A stretch of DNA of 64,000 bases from Gambelia wislizenii (Eukaryota > Chordata > Lepidosauria > Squamata > Crotaphytidae). The stretch spans positions 34,037,501 through 34,101,500 of the forward strand of contig JAUMIR010000001.1 in assembly GCA_030847615.1 (NCBI GenBank), given 5' to 3'. The notes beneath the pieces were generated by a model that saw only the letters and a list, made by a program, of their open reading frames with translations, was not told the DNA's origin and searched no databases. A program made the translations under genes and the position numbers. Every line of letters starts with the position of its first letter. Position 1 is the stretch's first letter. This document shows positions 54,562 through 64,000 of this stretch, one piece after another.

Positions 54562-55266
54562 CAATGGGCCCTGGGTATCCGCTGGGGTTTGGGTCCAGGA
54601 CTTCACATGGATATCAAAATCCATGGATGTTCAAGTCCCATTATACACTCTGGCTTTTCTTCGCAAACGAAGATTCACAAAGGACTCATCCCACGCTTTC
54701 TGTAAGTGCACAGATGACTAAAAAGGCCAATCCGAGATAAACAAGTCCGGTTGCAGAAAGCACAGCAGAAGGTCTCCTTGGGTGATGTTTCTGGGTTGTG
54801 ATTCTTTTTGCGTTGTCATTTCTCTTCAAGACTTGTTTGGCGTGAGTTCTCAAATAAGGCTGCAGCATTGTGGATAGTGCGTCTCCATGCCTCCCAATGT
54901 GAGGCCAGGGCATTGGTGATCAATTTGGCCGAGCCTGAGATGTTGTTTCAGGGAGTCCTTGTATCACTTTTTTGGAGTGCCCCTCTTACGCTGACCCGTG
55001 GCGAGTTCACCGTAGAGTACTATTTTTGGGAGGCGATGGTCCTCCCTCCTAGAAATGTGCCCTGCCCAGCGCAGCTGTGTTCTCAATATCATGGCCTCAA
55101 TGCTGGTGATGAGCAAGAACCCATTATACACAATGGCACAGTAAAATGGTATCCCTTATATAAAATGACAAAATCAAGGTTTCCTTTTTGGAATTTTTTA
55201 AAATAATATTTTCAAGTGGATGGTGGAATCCGTGAATGCAGAATCCGGATACAGAGGGCTGACTTT
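54562..55266. mobile_element. pogo/Tigger-like element, interrupted
   Basis: caatgggccctgggtatccg at the left (TA at 54560-54561) and gatacagagggctgact at the right. It has the family phrases tcccttatataaaatgacaa and ttttcaagtggatgg. Interrupted by a LINE fragment at 54649-55119. No transposase. Confidence 0.78.
54649..55119 (-). mobile_element. Non-LTR retrotransposon 3' fragment
   Basis: Inserted in the pogo-like element with a perfect 12-bp duplication CCCATTATACAC (54637-54648 and 55120-55131). The minus strand encodes the end of a LINE ORF, with a zinc-finger-like CAFCNRTCLSRIGLFSH around 54700-54760 and a region with HWEAWRRTIHNAAALFE about 54840-54900. Similar C-termini occur in several non-LTR clades, and I cannot name this one. 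Confidence 0.72.
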
Positions 55267-55292
55267 TTAAATTGGTTGCACTGTTCGCCTTG

Positions 55293-55489
55293 TTATTGTT
55301 GTGTGCCTTGAAGTAATTTTGAACTTATGGGAACCCTAAGGCAAAGCTATCAGGGGGTTTTCTTGGGAAGATTTGTTCAGAGGGGTTTACCATTGTCTTC
55401 CTCTGATGGTGGGAGAGTGTAACTCAGCCAAAGGAACCCATTGGGTTTCCATGTCTTAGTGTGGATTTGAACCCTGGTCTTCCAGAGTC
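55293..55489 (-). repeat. tRNA-derived SINE, part 1
   Basis: Reversed tail and body (ttgtgtgccttgaagtaatt, ttcttgggaagatttgttca, ggatttgaaccctggtcttc), cut at agagtct by the next SINE. The head resumes at 55736. Confidence 0.82.
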
Positions 55490-55490
55490 T

Positions 55491-55731
55491 GAGAACCAGT
55501 GTGGTGTAGTAGTTTGAGTGTTGGACTACTACGACTCCAGAGGCCAGGGCTTTGATCTCTGCTCAGCCATGGAGACCCACTGAGTGACCTTGGGCAAGTC
55601 GCAGTCTCTGCCTTGGAGGAAGGCAAAGGCACCCCCTTCCCCCTGAACAAATCTTGCCAAGAAAACCGCATGATAGGGTTGCCTTAGGGTTGCCATAAGT
55701 TGCAAACAGTAAAGAAGCACGCAACAGCAAC
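55491..55731 (+). repeat. tRNA-derived SINE nested head-to-head
   Basis: Full + strand copy: gagaaccagtgtggtgtag, gtgaccttgggcaagtcgca, cttgccaagaaaaccgcat, then cgcaacagcaac. Flanked by gagtct (55485-55490 and 55738-55743 approximately). Confidence 0.85.
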
Positions 55732-55735
55732 TCAT

Positions 55736-55785
55736 GGAGTCTTAGTCCAACATGCAAACCACTATACCACTTTGGCTCTCAGTGC
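55736..55785 (-). repeat. tRNA-derived SINE, part 2 (head)
   Basis: cttagtccaacatgcaaacc, actataccactttggctctc is the complement of a SINE head, completing the copy at 55293. Confidence 0.8.
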
Positions 55786-56867
55786 CCCTCTGCACATGAA
55801 CATAAGTGGACTTTTGATCACTCTGTGGGCATTTTTGGCAGGTCTCCAGCACGCTATGGGTCCCTGTGGGAGAAAACTGGCCCCCAGACTTGCCAAGGTT
55901 GCCCACTCCCTGTCCTAGAATTATCATAGAAGTCAATGATAGATACATTCATACAGCAGAACCCTAGCCTCCTCTGCTTCAAAGCCTCTGATCCCTCCTG
56001 GTGACTCTTGCTAGAGAGAGCGAGTTCATCATATCTCTTCAGCCTTCCCCACTCTAATACCTTCATCCTGCCACAGGTGTTGGACTGCATTGCACATGAT
56101 CCTCAGCTAGCAAGTGACACACTGGGGTTGAGAGTCTAGGTCTTCTGGAGCATCAGGTTTGGAATGGTGATAAGAAACTGTTGTGGGATACAGAGGTTGG
56201 AATTATTACTTTTTAAAGACTACAGTGCCCAGATTTCCCCAGACTGAAATGGCCACTAGGGATTCTGGGAGTGGCAATCCAAAAGCTCTCTGTTCCAAGC
56301 CCTGGTCAGGCACAGAGTCTGCTGGCAAAGTTAATAAGTCCACCCAACATTGTGTGTGACCATGAATCTGTACTTGGGAATAACAGCCATCTGAAATTAT
56401 TAATCCAAGGAACTGACTGCTTTAATTTGCAATCTTGTTGTTTTAAAACCACACAGAACGACTTAATTGACTGTAATGGGACTTCAGGTAGGTTGTGGAT
56501 GGCAGGAAAATAAGAATAAAGTGTTACATGATGGTGAGGGATCAGAAAGCTGGGGTGGGAAGAGAAGACACACCTTCCATCTCCCAAACACAGCTGTGAT
56601 AAGTATCCTTTACCCAAATGCAAGCTACAATGCCAGCTTGTAAAGAGCTGCTGGCATTAGACATGCCCCTAGTCCTCATGATTCTCCTTTGCTATGCAAG
56701 AAAGAAAGGGAGGGAGGGTAGGAGAGTTTTATGTCGCCTTCACCTTGTAGATTTTTAAATTTGTTACTGTTGCTATTTTTAAGCAGGGGATGGCAAACAA
56801 CACCCCCCCCCCAGATCCATAAGTCACTTAAGCCAGAACTTGCTTTCAACGGATCGGGTCACAGGAG
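55786..56867. other. Within the proposed 3' UTR, unassigned
   Basis: No gene. attctgggagtggcaatcc (56260) resembles MITE arms. Confidence 0.35.
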
Positions 56868-57055
56868 GCTCAACAGTTGGCAGCTGAAGCTGGGACATCT
56901 GGTTTGAGGCCATTGACTCTGCAGGCTCTCTTCAACCTCAGTTCCCTCATCTGTAAAATGGGAACAAGGGAGAACTACCTCACAGGGCTGTTTGTGAGGA
57001 TAAAGACTGTACAGCATTTTGCACATTTAACATTGAGATAGCCTATATCACTCAT
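56868..57055 (+). repeat. MIR SINE
   Basis: cctcagttccctcatctgta, aaatgggaacaa, acctcacagggctgtttgtg and aggataaagactgtacag follow the MIR core and 3' end known across amniotes. Confidence 0.8.
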
Positions 57056-57406
57056 TATTATTCATAATACTTGTGAAGTTTATGGGGCCACTCCCCCACC
57101 TTGGCACTATGCTTAATGGTCTGGGCTTAAGTGGCTTCCAGGTTGAATTCTTAGGCCCCAAATCTGAATGGCGGGGAACTCTTGACACCCACCTAAACCA
57201 TACAGGGCCAAGAGTAGTCCTTGTACCTCTATCTATCTCTATCTATATATCTATGTATCATAAGCCGTTGCTGCTCGTTGAAACCCAAGGAATATTACCA
57301 AGCGCCAGCAAGTCCCTCCCAATCTGGAATTTTGTGTATTGTTTATATATTATGTGAATACGGTCTTTGAAAAAAATATTTCTGCTTCTATTTTATAATA
57401 AAATTA

Positions 57407-57412
57407 AGAAAT
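57407..57412 (+). terminator. SIX2: Polyadenylation signal candidate for SIX2
   Basis: AATAAA, preceded by AT-rich unique sequence. A GT-rich downstream element is not obvious. It is the best-supported signal after the stop codon by context. Confidence 0.5.
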
Positions 57413-57430
57413 CCAGCCTACCGTGGGGAA

Positions 57431-58996
57431 AAAAAGGCGGCTTTCATTTTTAACCACCATCCAGCATTCTCACCTTTGTCAGTTATAAACATTGGAATGA
57501 AAACGTTGATTGCAGACAACTGATAGCAAAGTCATGGAACCACTTTTCCCAGAATTCCCAGTCAATTAAATTCATATGCATGATGGAAATGCGCAGTAGT
57601 CCACTATTAGTTGGAATCCTGACATTCTCCAGATCTTGCTGGAATATATTTCCCATGATCCCTTTTATTCTATTATGGCTGGGGCTGATGTGAGTTGGAG
57701 TCCAACATATCTGGGAGTTAGCAGGCTCCCTCTCTCTTTAGACTTGGCCCTCCAGGTGTTAGTGGAGTGTGGCTTCCATCATTCTTAGTGGAACAGATTA
57801 TGGTCAGAGGTGGGAACTGGAGTCTAGCAACATGTGGATGACTATGGTTTCTCCACCCCAATCCAAACGGAGATATTTGATGCTTAAGACTACAAAATCC
57901 AGTACCAAAAATACTTTCTGATGAAGAGAAGACAGTTGCTGACTAGTTCTCAGTTCTTAAAGAAAGAAGAACCAATGACCAATTTCAAAGTCCTAACAAA
58001 GACCCAGAGGGAATTCCCAGAACCAGAGCAACCCATTCTAAAGTGTTCTAGAAGACCACAAGGGGGTTGGCTCCAGGCTTAGTTGGACTGTTGTTCCCAT
58101 CATTACTAACCATTGGCTTGCTAGTTAGGGCAATGGGAGTTGCAGTCCAATAACATCTAGAGCCAGGAATCATAAGCCCCCTCCAGATGTTGCTGAACTT
58201 CAACTTCCAGCAGCCCTAGCCATGATCATCAATTGTGAGGAATGCTGGGAACTGTAGTCCTGCAGTATCAGGTATGCATGATACCCATCCCTGCTCTTGA
58301 TGTGTTTTGGATTGCAGCTCCCATCATCCTGGCCAGAATAGGCACTGGTGAGGAATTTTGGGAGTTGCAATCCAACAAGAACTGGAAGGTGGCAGAATTC
58401 CCACCCCTCTCTGAGCCAGAGGGCCACACTTTCCCCACAGCTACAGTGATGTAATCATGACTAAAATCCAGTTGATTTTAATGGATTTAATACAAGTATA
58501 TCTGAGTCTAGTTCTGGCCTAAGGATTTGAAGGCATGCTATGGTGATGTGGGCTCTTGATGCTCACTTTTCAGCTTGTAGTTCCATCTTGGGAAGGGGTA
58601 TTGCTTTTCCCTATATAGTCTTTGCTCCATCTCTGATTTTACTAAGATTTTCTTACAGCCAGAACAACCTGCTGTCAGTAGAATAAAAAAGTAGGAGTGG
58701 TGGTGGGGACCCTACAAAGACCTGGGAAGTGCTTTCATCAAAGAAGCTGAGGAAACATCAAGTGAGGAGACATAAAAGATTACTGTAAAAGTGGGCAATT
58801 CCCTCCCCCGCTTTGGACTTCATTTCTCAGAAGTCCAACCAGCATTCCCAGTAAAGGATCATGGCAGATGGAAACCATCAGGAAAGCCCAAAGTTCCCCC
58901 ACGCCTGCTAATTTGTGTATCTGCTAATTACTATGTTTGAACTTGTGGCATAGAGTTAGATTTAGGAATGATCCTGAGTTGAATTGCCCCACACTT
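57431..58996. other. Downstream flank, unassigned
   Basis: Several ggagttgcagtccaa-like phrases (58080-58380) suggest eroded MITEs. No gene. Confidence 0.35.
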
Positions 58997-59215
58997 ATAA
59001 TGCCCTTGAGATTTGATATCTGCTGGGGTTTGTTTCCAGGACCCCTGTGGGTACCAAAATCTGTGGAAAGTCTTGTTATATACAATGGTGTAGTAAAAAG
59101 ATGTCCCTTACATAACATCGAAAAATCAAAGTTTGCTTCTTGGAATTAAAAAAAATATATATTTTCAAGCCGTGGATCTGTGGATGCAGAATTTGTGGAT
59201 CTGGAGGACCGACTG
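58997..59215. mobile_element. pogo/Tigger-like element, 5' eroded
   Basis: tatctgctggggtttgtttc, ttatatacaatggtgtagta and ttttcaagccgtggatctgt. It ends ggaggaccgactg with TA at 59216-59217. Same family as 54562-55266. Confidence 0.75.
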
Positions 59216-59257
59216 TATATATGTGGTTACATTGCTCTTGCCAAGGGCTCTCCATCT

Positions 59258-59718
59258 TTACTACACAAACACAGCACTGATACTGCTTAACTGCTCTAGC
59301 TCCATTCTATGGAATCCTATGGTTTATAGTCTGGTAAGGCACTATAGTACAGGTTGCCCCCCCGCCCCTAACATCTGTGGGGGATACATTCCCAGACTTT
59401 CCATGGATACATGAAACCATGGATAATAGTGAACCCTATTGAAATAAATGACTTCTGGCCAATCTTCCAGTGGAAGCATACCATAGCATCGTGCTGGAGG
59501 ACATAGAAAATGACTAGAGATGACATATTTTTACAGACGTGGATAAGTGAAACCACAGAGACTGGTCCCATGGATATGGGGGCTGACCTGTACTGAGAAT
59601 ATCTTCTCAGCTCTAGTCCACTCCCCTGAGAATTGTCCTGAGAATCTTGAGTGCCTCACCAAACTACAAACTTCAAATCACAGGATTCTATAGGACAGAA
59701 CTGCACGCCCTAATGTAC
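59258..59718. mobile_element. Harbinger-like MITE, interrupted
   Basis: Left arm ctgcttaactgctctagctc, cattctatggaatcctatgg; right arm aaatcacaggattctatagg, acagaactgcacgccc. Split by the element at 59350-59590. Confidence 0.7.
59350..59590. mobile_element. pogo-like element nested in a MITE
   Basis: 241 bp, CAGGTTGCCCCCCCG to GGGGGCTGACCTG inverted ends, flanked by TA at 59348-59349 and 59591-59592. It contains gacttctggccaatcttcca and gataagtgaaaccacagaga. Confidence 0.8.
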
Positions 59719-59929
59719 CCTAGATGTCAACCTTCCCCAATCCTTGGCTGTGCTGGCTGTGGATGGTGGGAGTTCTAGTCCAGTACATCTAGAGAGCACC
59801 AGGATAGGTATGCTCTTGCACTGTTATAGTTCCCCCCTCTCCTAAAAAAACTTGGGAACTGTGGTCCAGTAAGAGTATGTTGAATTCTCCCTCAGATATT
59901 TTTTTCTTTATTTTGCTTGTTAATTAATT
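59719..59929. other. Unassigned
   Basis: No feature seen. Confidence 0.35.
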
Positions 59930-59960
<31 letters not shown>

Positions 59961-60057
59961 TACCCCGCTCTTCAGCCACAAGGCTATCAGAGCAGCTCAC
60001 AAATTGTTTTAAGCAATAGCTATTTACACATCTACACTGCATTAAACAATTTCCAAT
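59930..60057. repeat. (TTTA)n with a LINE-like tail
   Basis: A TTTA run (59930-59960), then taccccgctcttcagccaca. The same kind of sequence (tttatttatagcccgtccaa) sits at about 11425 inside copia B. Confidence 0.6.
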
Positions 60058-60210
60058 GTGTGTTAGCTAATTGCCCCCACAAGCTGGGTACTCAATTTAC
60101 CAACCTACGAAAGGATGGAAGGCTGAGTGAACCTTGGAGCCCGCTGGAATCGAACTTGCAACGTGGTGGCTTGCAGTACTGGCATTTAACCACTGCACCA
60201 CCAGAGCTCC
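60058..60210 (-). repeat. Sauria SINE
   Basis: Reversed: ttagctaattgcccccacaa, gctgggtactcaatttacc, aatcgaacttgcaacgtgg, taaccactgcaccaccagag. Matches the + strand copy at 63740-63957. Confidence 0.85.
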
Positions 60211-60514
60211 TATTAAACTATTTCTATTCTCTCCTAGATCATAAGATCTCTGGGTAGCTCTCAATGAAAACAGGTTAAGTGTTTTAAAAGAATTTAAAAT
60301 TTAAAACAGTATTTTTCTTTAAAAAATAACACATTAAACAATTTATCATTTAAAAAGTTAAAACACCTTCAAACCATATATGGGCACAGATTGGGTTGAA
60401 AATCTTAGGCCCCCATACTTTTGAGGTTATAGTGAAGCTAGTGTTGACATTAATCCCATCTTCAAAACATTGTCCCTCTTCTAAAAGAAAGGCAAAAAAG
60501 AAAACCCAGCAAAC
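60211..60514. other. AT-rich, unassigned
   Basis: No gene. Confidence 0.35.
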
Positions 60515-60782
60515 TACTGTACAGGCCAGTCAGCCTGACCTCAAAATACTGAGGAAAAATATTAGAATGGATTATATAGGAGTCCATCTGCAGGTATCGT
60601 GCTGACAATGCAGTGATTAGTAGGAATCAGCATTGGTTTATCAAGAACAAATGCTACCCAACTAAACTTATATCTTTTTTTAAACAATCAGGTCACTAAT
60701 TTAATAGATGATGAGAATGTTGTGGGTGTCATTTATCTGGATTTCAGCAAAGCATTTTATAAGGTGCCTGACAATGTTGCCA
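60515..60782 (+). mobile_element. CR1-like RT fragment
   Basis: gtcagcctgacctc (PVSLTS) and sequence coding VIYLDFSKAFYKVPDN at about 60728-60775, which match RT motifs of CR1-clade elements. Broken frames and no flanking parts. It ends at a poly-C run. Confidence 0.7.
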
Positions 60783-61743
60783 CCCCCCCCCACCTTAAAA
60801 ACAGTTCTGGGGCCCCTGCTGGAGAGACTGAGAGAGACAGGGCTTGTCTACACTGGCCAGAATACTCCATGTTCTGACTGAAGTATTCCAATGGAAGGCC
60901 CACGGTTACCTCCCCTGTTATCTGCCCTTCTGTTGTGGCGAGAGAGGGGTGTCTGCACATCCCAAACCCACGTGTAAACTGGTGCCTCTCTTCCCCATAC
61001 CGATCTCATCTTCCAAGGCCAGGAATGAGCCACCCAGCTATGGTCAGCAGACATGATATGTGCAGCCTGGCTGGGCAATGGCTGTGCCAAGCACTGCACG
61101 TTTACGAACATCCTCCATTGCAGTAATAGAGCTCCCCATTTTCTCAGGAAAATCTGCAGCAAACGGTGAGAATTTTTTTAACCCTGTGTCCACTCTGTTT
61201 TAAGGGATATTTGCCCCAGATTTTCATCAGAACTGCCATGTGGTACTGCTGGGTGTGGGAACGAGGGGAGGCCATTTCATTTGGACCATCTAGACAAGCC
61301 CATGGAGAGAAGAGGACTTACTTCAGTTACAGATTGAAAGGCAAATGTATCTTGTGGCCACCCAGTCTGACCTAGTGTGGAGTGAACAGATTTCAGTCCT
61401 GCAAAGTCTTTCTAACTCTTCTACTACAGTTCTGAGATCCATCATCTAGGACTGAGTACAAAATACATGCATTTAAAATGAAAGGATTCTGAGCCCAGGA
61501 ATTTGTTCTCTGAGTACCAGAACTTAAGAGAAGCTATGGTCCTTCCACACAAATTTCCATTCCTAGTTACCCCAGACTTTCTTCAGTCCCTCCAGATATC
61601 CCAGACAACCCTTTTTCTGGCAAAAAGGGGCAAATCATCTCTCCTGAAATCCCCCAGGGGTGGGAATTCTCCTTTTAAATAAGTTGACCCCCCACACACT
61701 GCTTAACATAAAAAAAAAAGCCTTACCCCCTTTTCTAAACCAG
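60783..61743. other. Downstream flank, unassigned
   Basis: No gene. Frames of 60-100 codons on both strands show no motif. Confidence 0.35.
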
Positions 61744-61938
61744 AAGCCCTTCCACACTACAGGGTTACAACACTATGATTCCATTTTAATTGCCACGGCT
61801 GTATCCTATGGAATCCTGGGGTTTGTAGTTTGCACTAGAACTCCTTGGTTGAGAATTCTAAATACCACCCCCAAACACAAACCCTAGAATTCCATAGGAT
61901 GTTGCCATGATAGTTAAAGTGTAATAATTATGTAGAGC
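61744..61938. mobile_element. Harbinger-like MITE, second subfamily
   Basis: cttccacactacagggttac, cctatggaatcctggggttt, gaattccataggatgttgcc. The right end is eroded. Confidence 0.7.
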
Positions 61939-63419
61939 ATCAGTGGACTTCTGGCCACTTCCAGTTTTATTTTTATTTCTTTATATTGGTAGTGTTCTGG
62001 GTTGGGAAAAGCATACAGCAACCTTCCCTGACTTCAAGCCATCTATCTACATACTGTGGACTACTATCATTCCCAAGCATTGCAGGCCACAAGCACAGGA
62101 GGTTGCCACAGTTAGAATGGAGATATTGTTGGAAGGGATGAAAATTGAGAGATTATTATTGGAGTGAAAGGCCTTTTAGAGCCTTTACTTCTGCAACAGT
62201 GGAAATGCCCATCTTTGGATGATGAGTTTAAAAGAATCAAATTGCAGGCAGAAAAATAAAGTTATAATCCTTATGAAGAACATTTATGCAAGAATGTTTT
62301 CTTTGATAGGAACAGCCTAGTCCTTCCTAAACTAATCTAAAAGAGAAAAGGATGGGAGAGAGACATGTGGTGGCTTGTCATCAAAGAGCAGACAGGAAAA
62401 GAAAACACAAATGGTTGGTTAATTGACCCTGAGTGAACCAAAGTTATCTGTCCATTATGCTTTTGGGATAGGTGGCTAACAGAGAAAGCAAAAACAAGCA
62501 GGAAAGGAAGATGAAGATCTGAATCCCTCTCTGGCTAAGCCGTCTTCTCCCTGTTGGACAAGATAGCAAAAACAAGTGCAGAATTTGCTGTGTGTTCCTT
62601 CCAACAGATATAGAAGGGGGCAGGGGAATTGTAATCCTCCTTGAATATGGAGCTAATGTTCTGATCCTATAGGCTCAGGGCTTTGGAAGTAAGCTCCCTT
62701 GGTCAAAGATTCTTCTGAGTGTACATAAGATTCACTTATCAATTCCTAAGAAAAGCCTTCAGAAATCTGAGACTCCTGGTGAGGGTCATCCCAACAATCT
62801 AGGGGGGTGAGTCAGCAGCAAAGTCCATGTCCTTAGAGGGTGGCCAGATGCAAAAGTGAAAAGGCTCCTATGCATAAGGTGCACAGAAGAAAGACTGATT
62901 TCAGCAGGTATGTTCCATGCAAGCTGTGCTTGGTTGAAATTCCTTATTCTCTCCACCTATAAAAGGCATAGGATCCCTGTCTTCTTTTGCATCTCTCTCC
63001 CCTATCCCCCTTTCTATATGATTTGAAGACACTTGAGAGAAATGGAACTTCAGAGGAGGCAAAATTCTGTCTCTCTCAGCCTTTGTAAATTTGGTCGATC
63101 CACAAGGCAGCTGAGACAAGTTTAAAGCACAAGATTGAGAATGCTAATTGCCAACTGTACATGCATTTTGCTTGAAACGCTTTGTTTGTTGGCTGGCTGC
63201 AAGCAATCTTAGCACCCATGTTTACTCAGAAATCAGTCCCTTTGAGTTCAATGAATCTTATTCCCAGATAAAAGTACATAGGATTGGAGTCTTAGATTGT
63301 TGGTTTGTCTCTCTGCTTATAATTTAAGGACAAGATAATAACTACAGCATTTGCCTTATTTTTCCTACTAGCCTATTTCTCTGCCTCCTGCAATTAGACT
63401 ATGAAGGACTGGTTCACTG
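61939..63419. other. Downstream flank, unassigned
   Basis: One unit of the short palindromic repeat at 63205-63290 (atgtttactcagaaatcagt, ttattcccagataaaagtac). No gene. Confidence 0.35.
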
Positions 63420-63431
63420 AATTATGAGATT

Positions 63432-63669
63432 TGTTGTTGTGTGCCTTCATGTCATTTTCAACTTATGGCAACCCTAAGAGGAACTTATTATAGGGTTTTC
63501 TTGGCAAGATTTGTTCAGAGGGGGCTTGCCTTTGCCTTCCTCTGAGGCTGAGAAAGTATGACTTGCCCAAGGTCACCCAGTGGGTTTCCATGGCTGAGTG
63601 AGAATTCCAACCTTGGTCTCCAGAGTTACAGTCCAATGCTCAAACCACTGAACCATGCTGGGTCTCCTA
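63432..63669 (-). repeat. tRNA-derived SINE with target duplication
   Basis: Full reversed copy (ttgttgtgtgccttcatgtc to gaaccatgctgggtctcct). It has a perfect 12-bp duplication AATTATGAGATT (63420-63431 and 63670-63681), so it was inserted by LINE machinery and is fairly young. Confidence 0.92.
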
Positions 63670-63739
63670 AATTATGAGATTAGATACAGAGAAATAACCT
63701 CTCAGAATTATTTGCTGCTCTGGTATTTAAATTTGATAG

Positions 63740-63957
63740 GAGCCCTAGTGGTGCAGTGGATAAATGCCAGTACTGCAGCCACAAGGTTGTGAGTTTGATC
63801 CCAGAGTGCTCCAAAGTTGACTCAGCCTTCCATCCTGCCATAGGTCGGTAAAATGAGTACCCAGCTTGTTGGGGGCAATTAGCTAACATGTTGTAAACTG
63901 CATAAGGAATGCTTTGCACTGATAAGCGGTATAGAAATATCAATGCTATTGCTATTT
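63740..63957 (+). repeat. Sauria SINE
   Basis: tRNA-like head agccctagtggtgcagtgga, taaatgccagtactgcagcc; body ttgactcagccttccatcct and gtacccagcttgttggggg. The Bov-B-like tail is gataagcggtatagaaatat, with tgctattgctatt. A squamate marker. Confidence 0.88.
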
Positions 63958-64000
63958 GGTTGGAACATCAAATTGTTGGTTAAGTCTACAGTCTTGTGTA

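Larger units (their letters stand above)
53655..57430 (+). other. SIX2: SIX2 3' UTR (proposed)
   Basis: From the stop codon to the AATAAA at 57407-57412. The last 130 bp or so before the signal (tgtgtattgtttatatatta, cggtctttgaaaaaaatat) is free of repeats and AT-rich, like a real mRNA end. Between them sit a MITE, a pogo-like element, SINEs and a MIR. An earlier polyadenylation site cannot be excluded. Confidence 0.5.

Overview
The window is vertebrate nuclear DNA from a squamate reptile, most likely a lizard. Three things point there: a vertebrate SIX-family homeobox gene; two Sauria-type SINEs (60058-60210 and 63740-63957), a family known from lizards and snakes; and a dense mix of CR1, L2-like, Penelope, Ty1/copia, hAT, PIF/Harbinger-like and pogo/Tigger-like repeats with 5S-rRNA- and tRNA-headed SINEs. 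I cannot name the species.

The only host protein gene I can support is SIX2 on the + strand. Exon 1 (CDS 28550-29109) encodes the SIX domain and homeodomain. Exon 2 (CDS 53351-53654) encodes the C-terminal tail. The reading frame joins across a GT-AG intron to give a 287-residue protein. The intron is about 24.2 kb, and much of its second half is transposons. A plausible polyadenylation signal lies at 57407-57412, which would make a 3' UTR of about 3.8 kb that carries further repeats.

Layout. 1-27500 is upstream intergenic DNA with two copia elements (1339-3334 minus; 9187-12924 plus), a Penelope fragment with a GIY-YIG ORF and a degenerate hammerhead-like motif (18838-19575), many SINEs and MITEs, and a few repeat-poor blocks that may be regulatory. 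27520-28549 is the SIX2 promoter region: a motif-rich block, a homopurine tract and a GC/CpG-rich leader. 29110-53350 is the intron, holding an 84-bp tandem array, MITEs, a 3-kb CR1 (40222-43255), a copia LTR (43589-44130), a nearly full-length copia (45323-50132) and nested hAT elements. 53655-64000 is the 3' UTR and downstream flank, with a MIR, pogo-like elements, MITEs and Sauria SINEs.

The transposon genes are all decayed and do not act as a system with SIX2. What the window shows best is repeated nested insertion, often with exact target-site duplications that give the order of events. I found no wholly new coding system. The least explained items are two long perfect hairpins (13063-13145, 50465-50514), a 390-bp insert inside a copia LTR, and a duplicated composite repeat near the 5' end.
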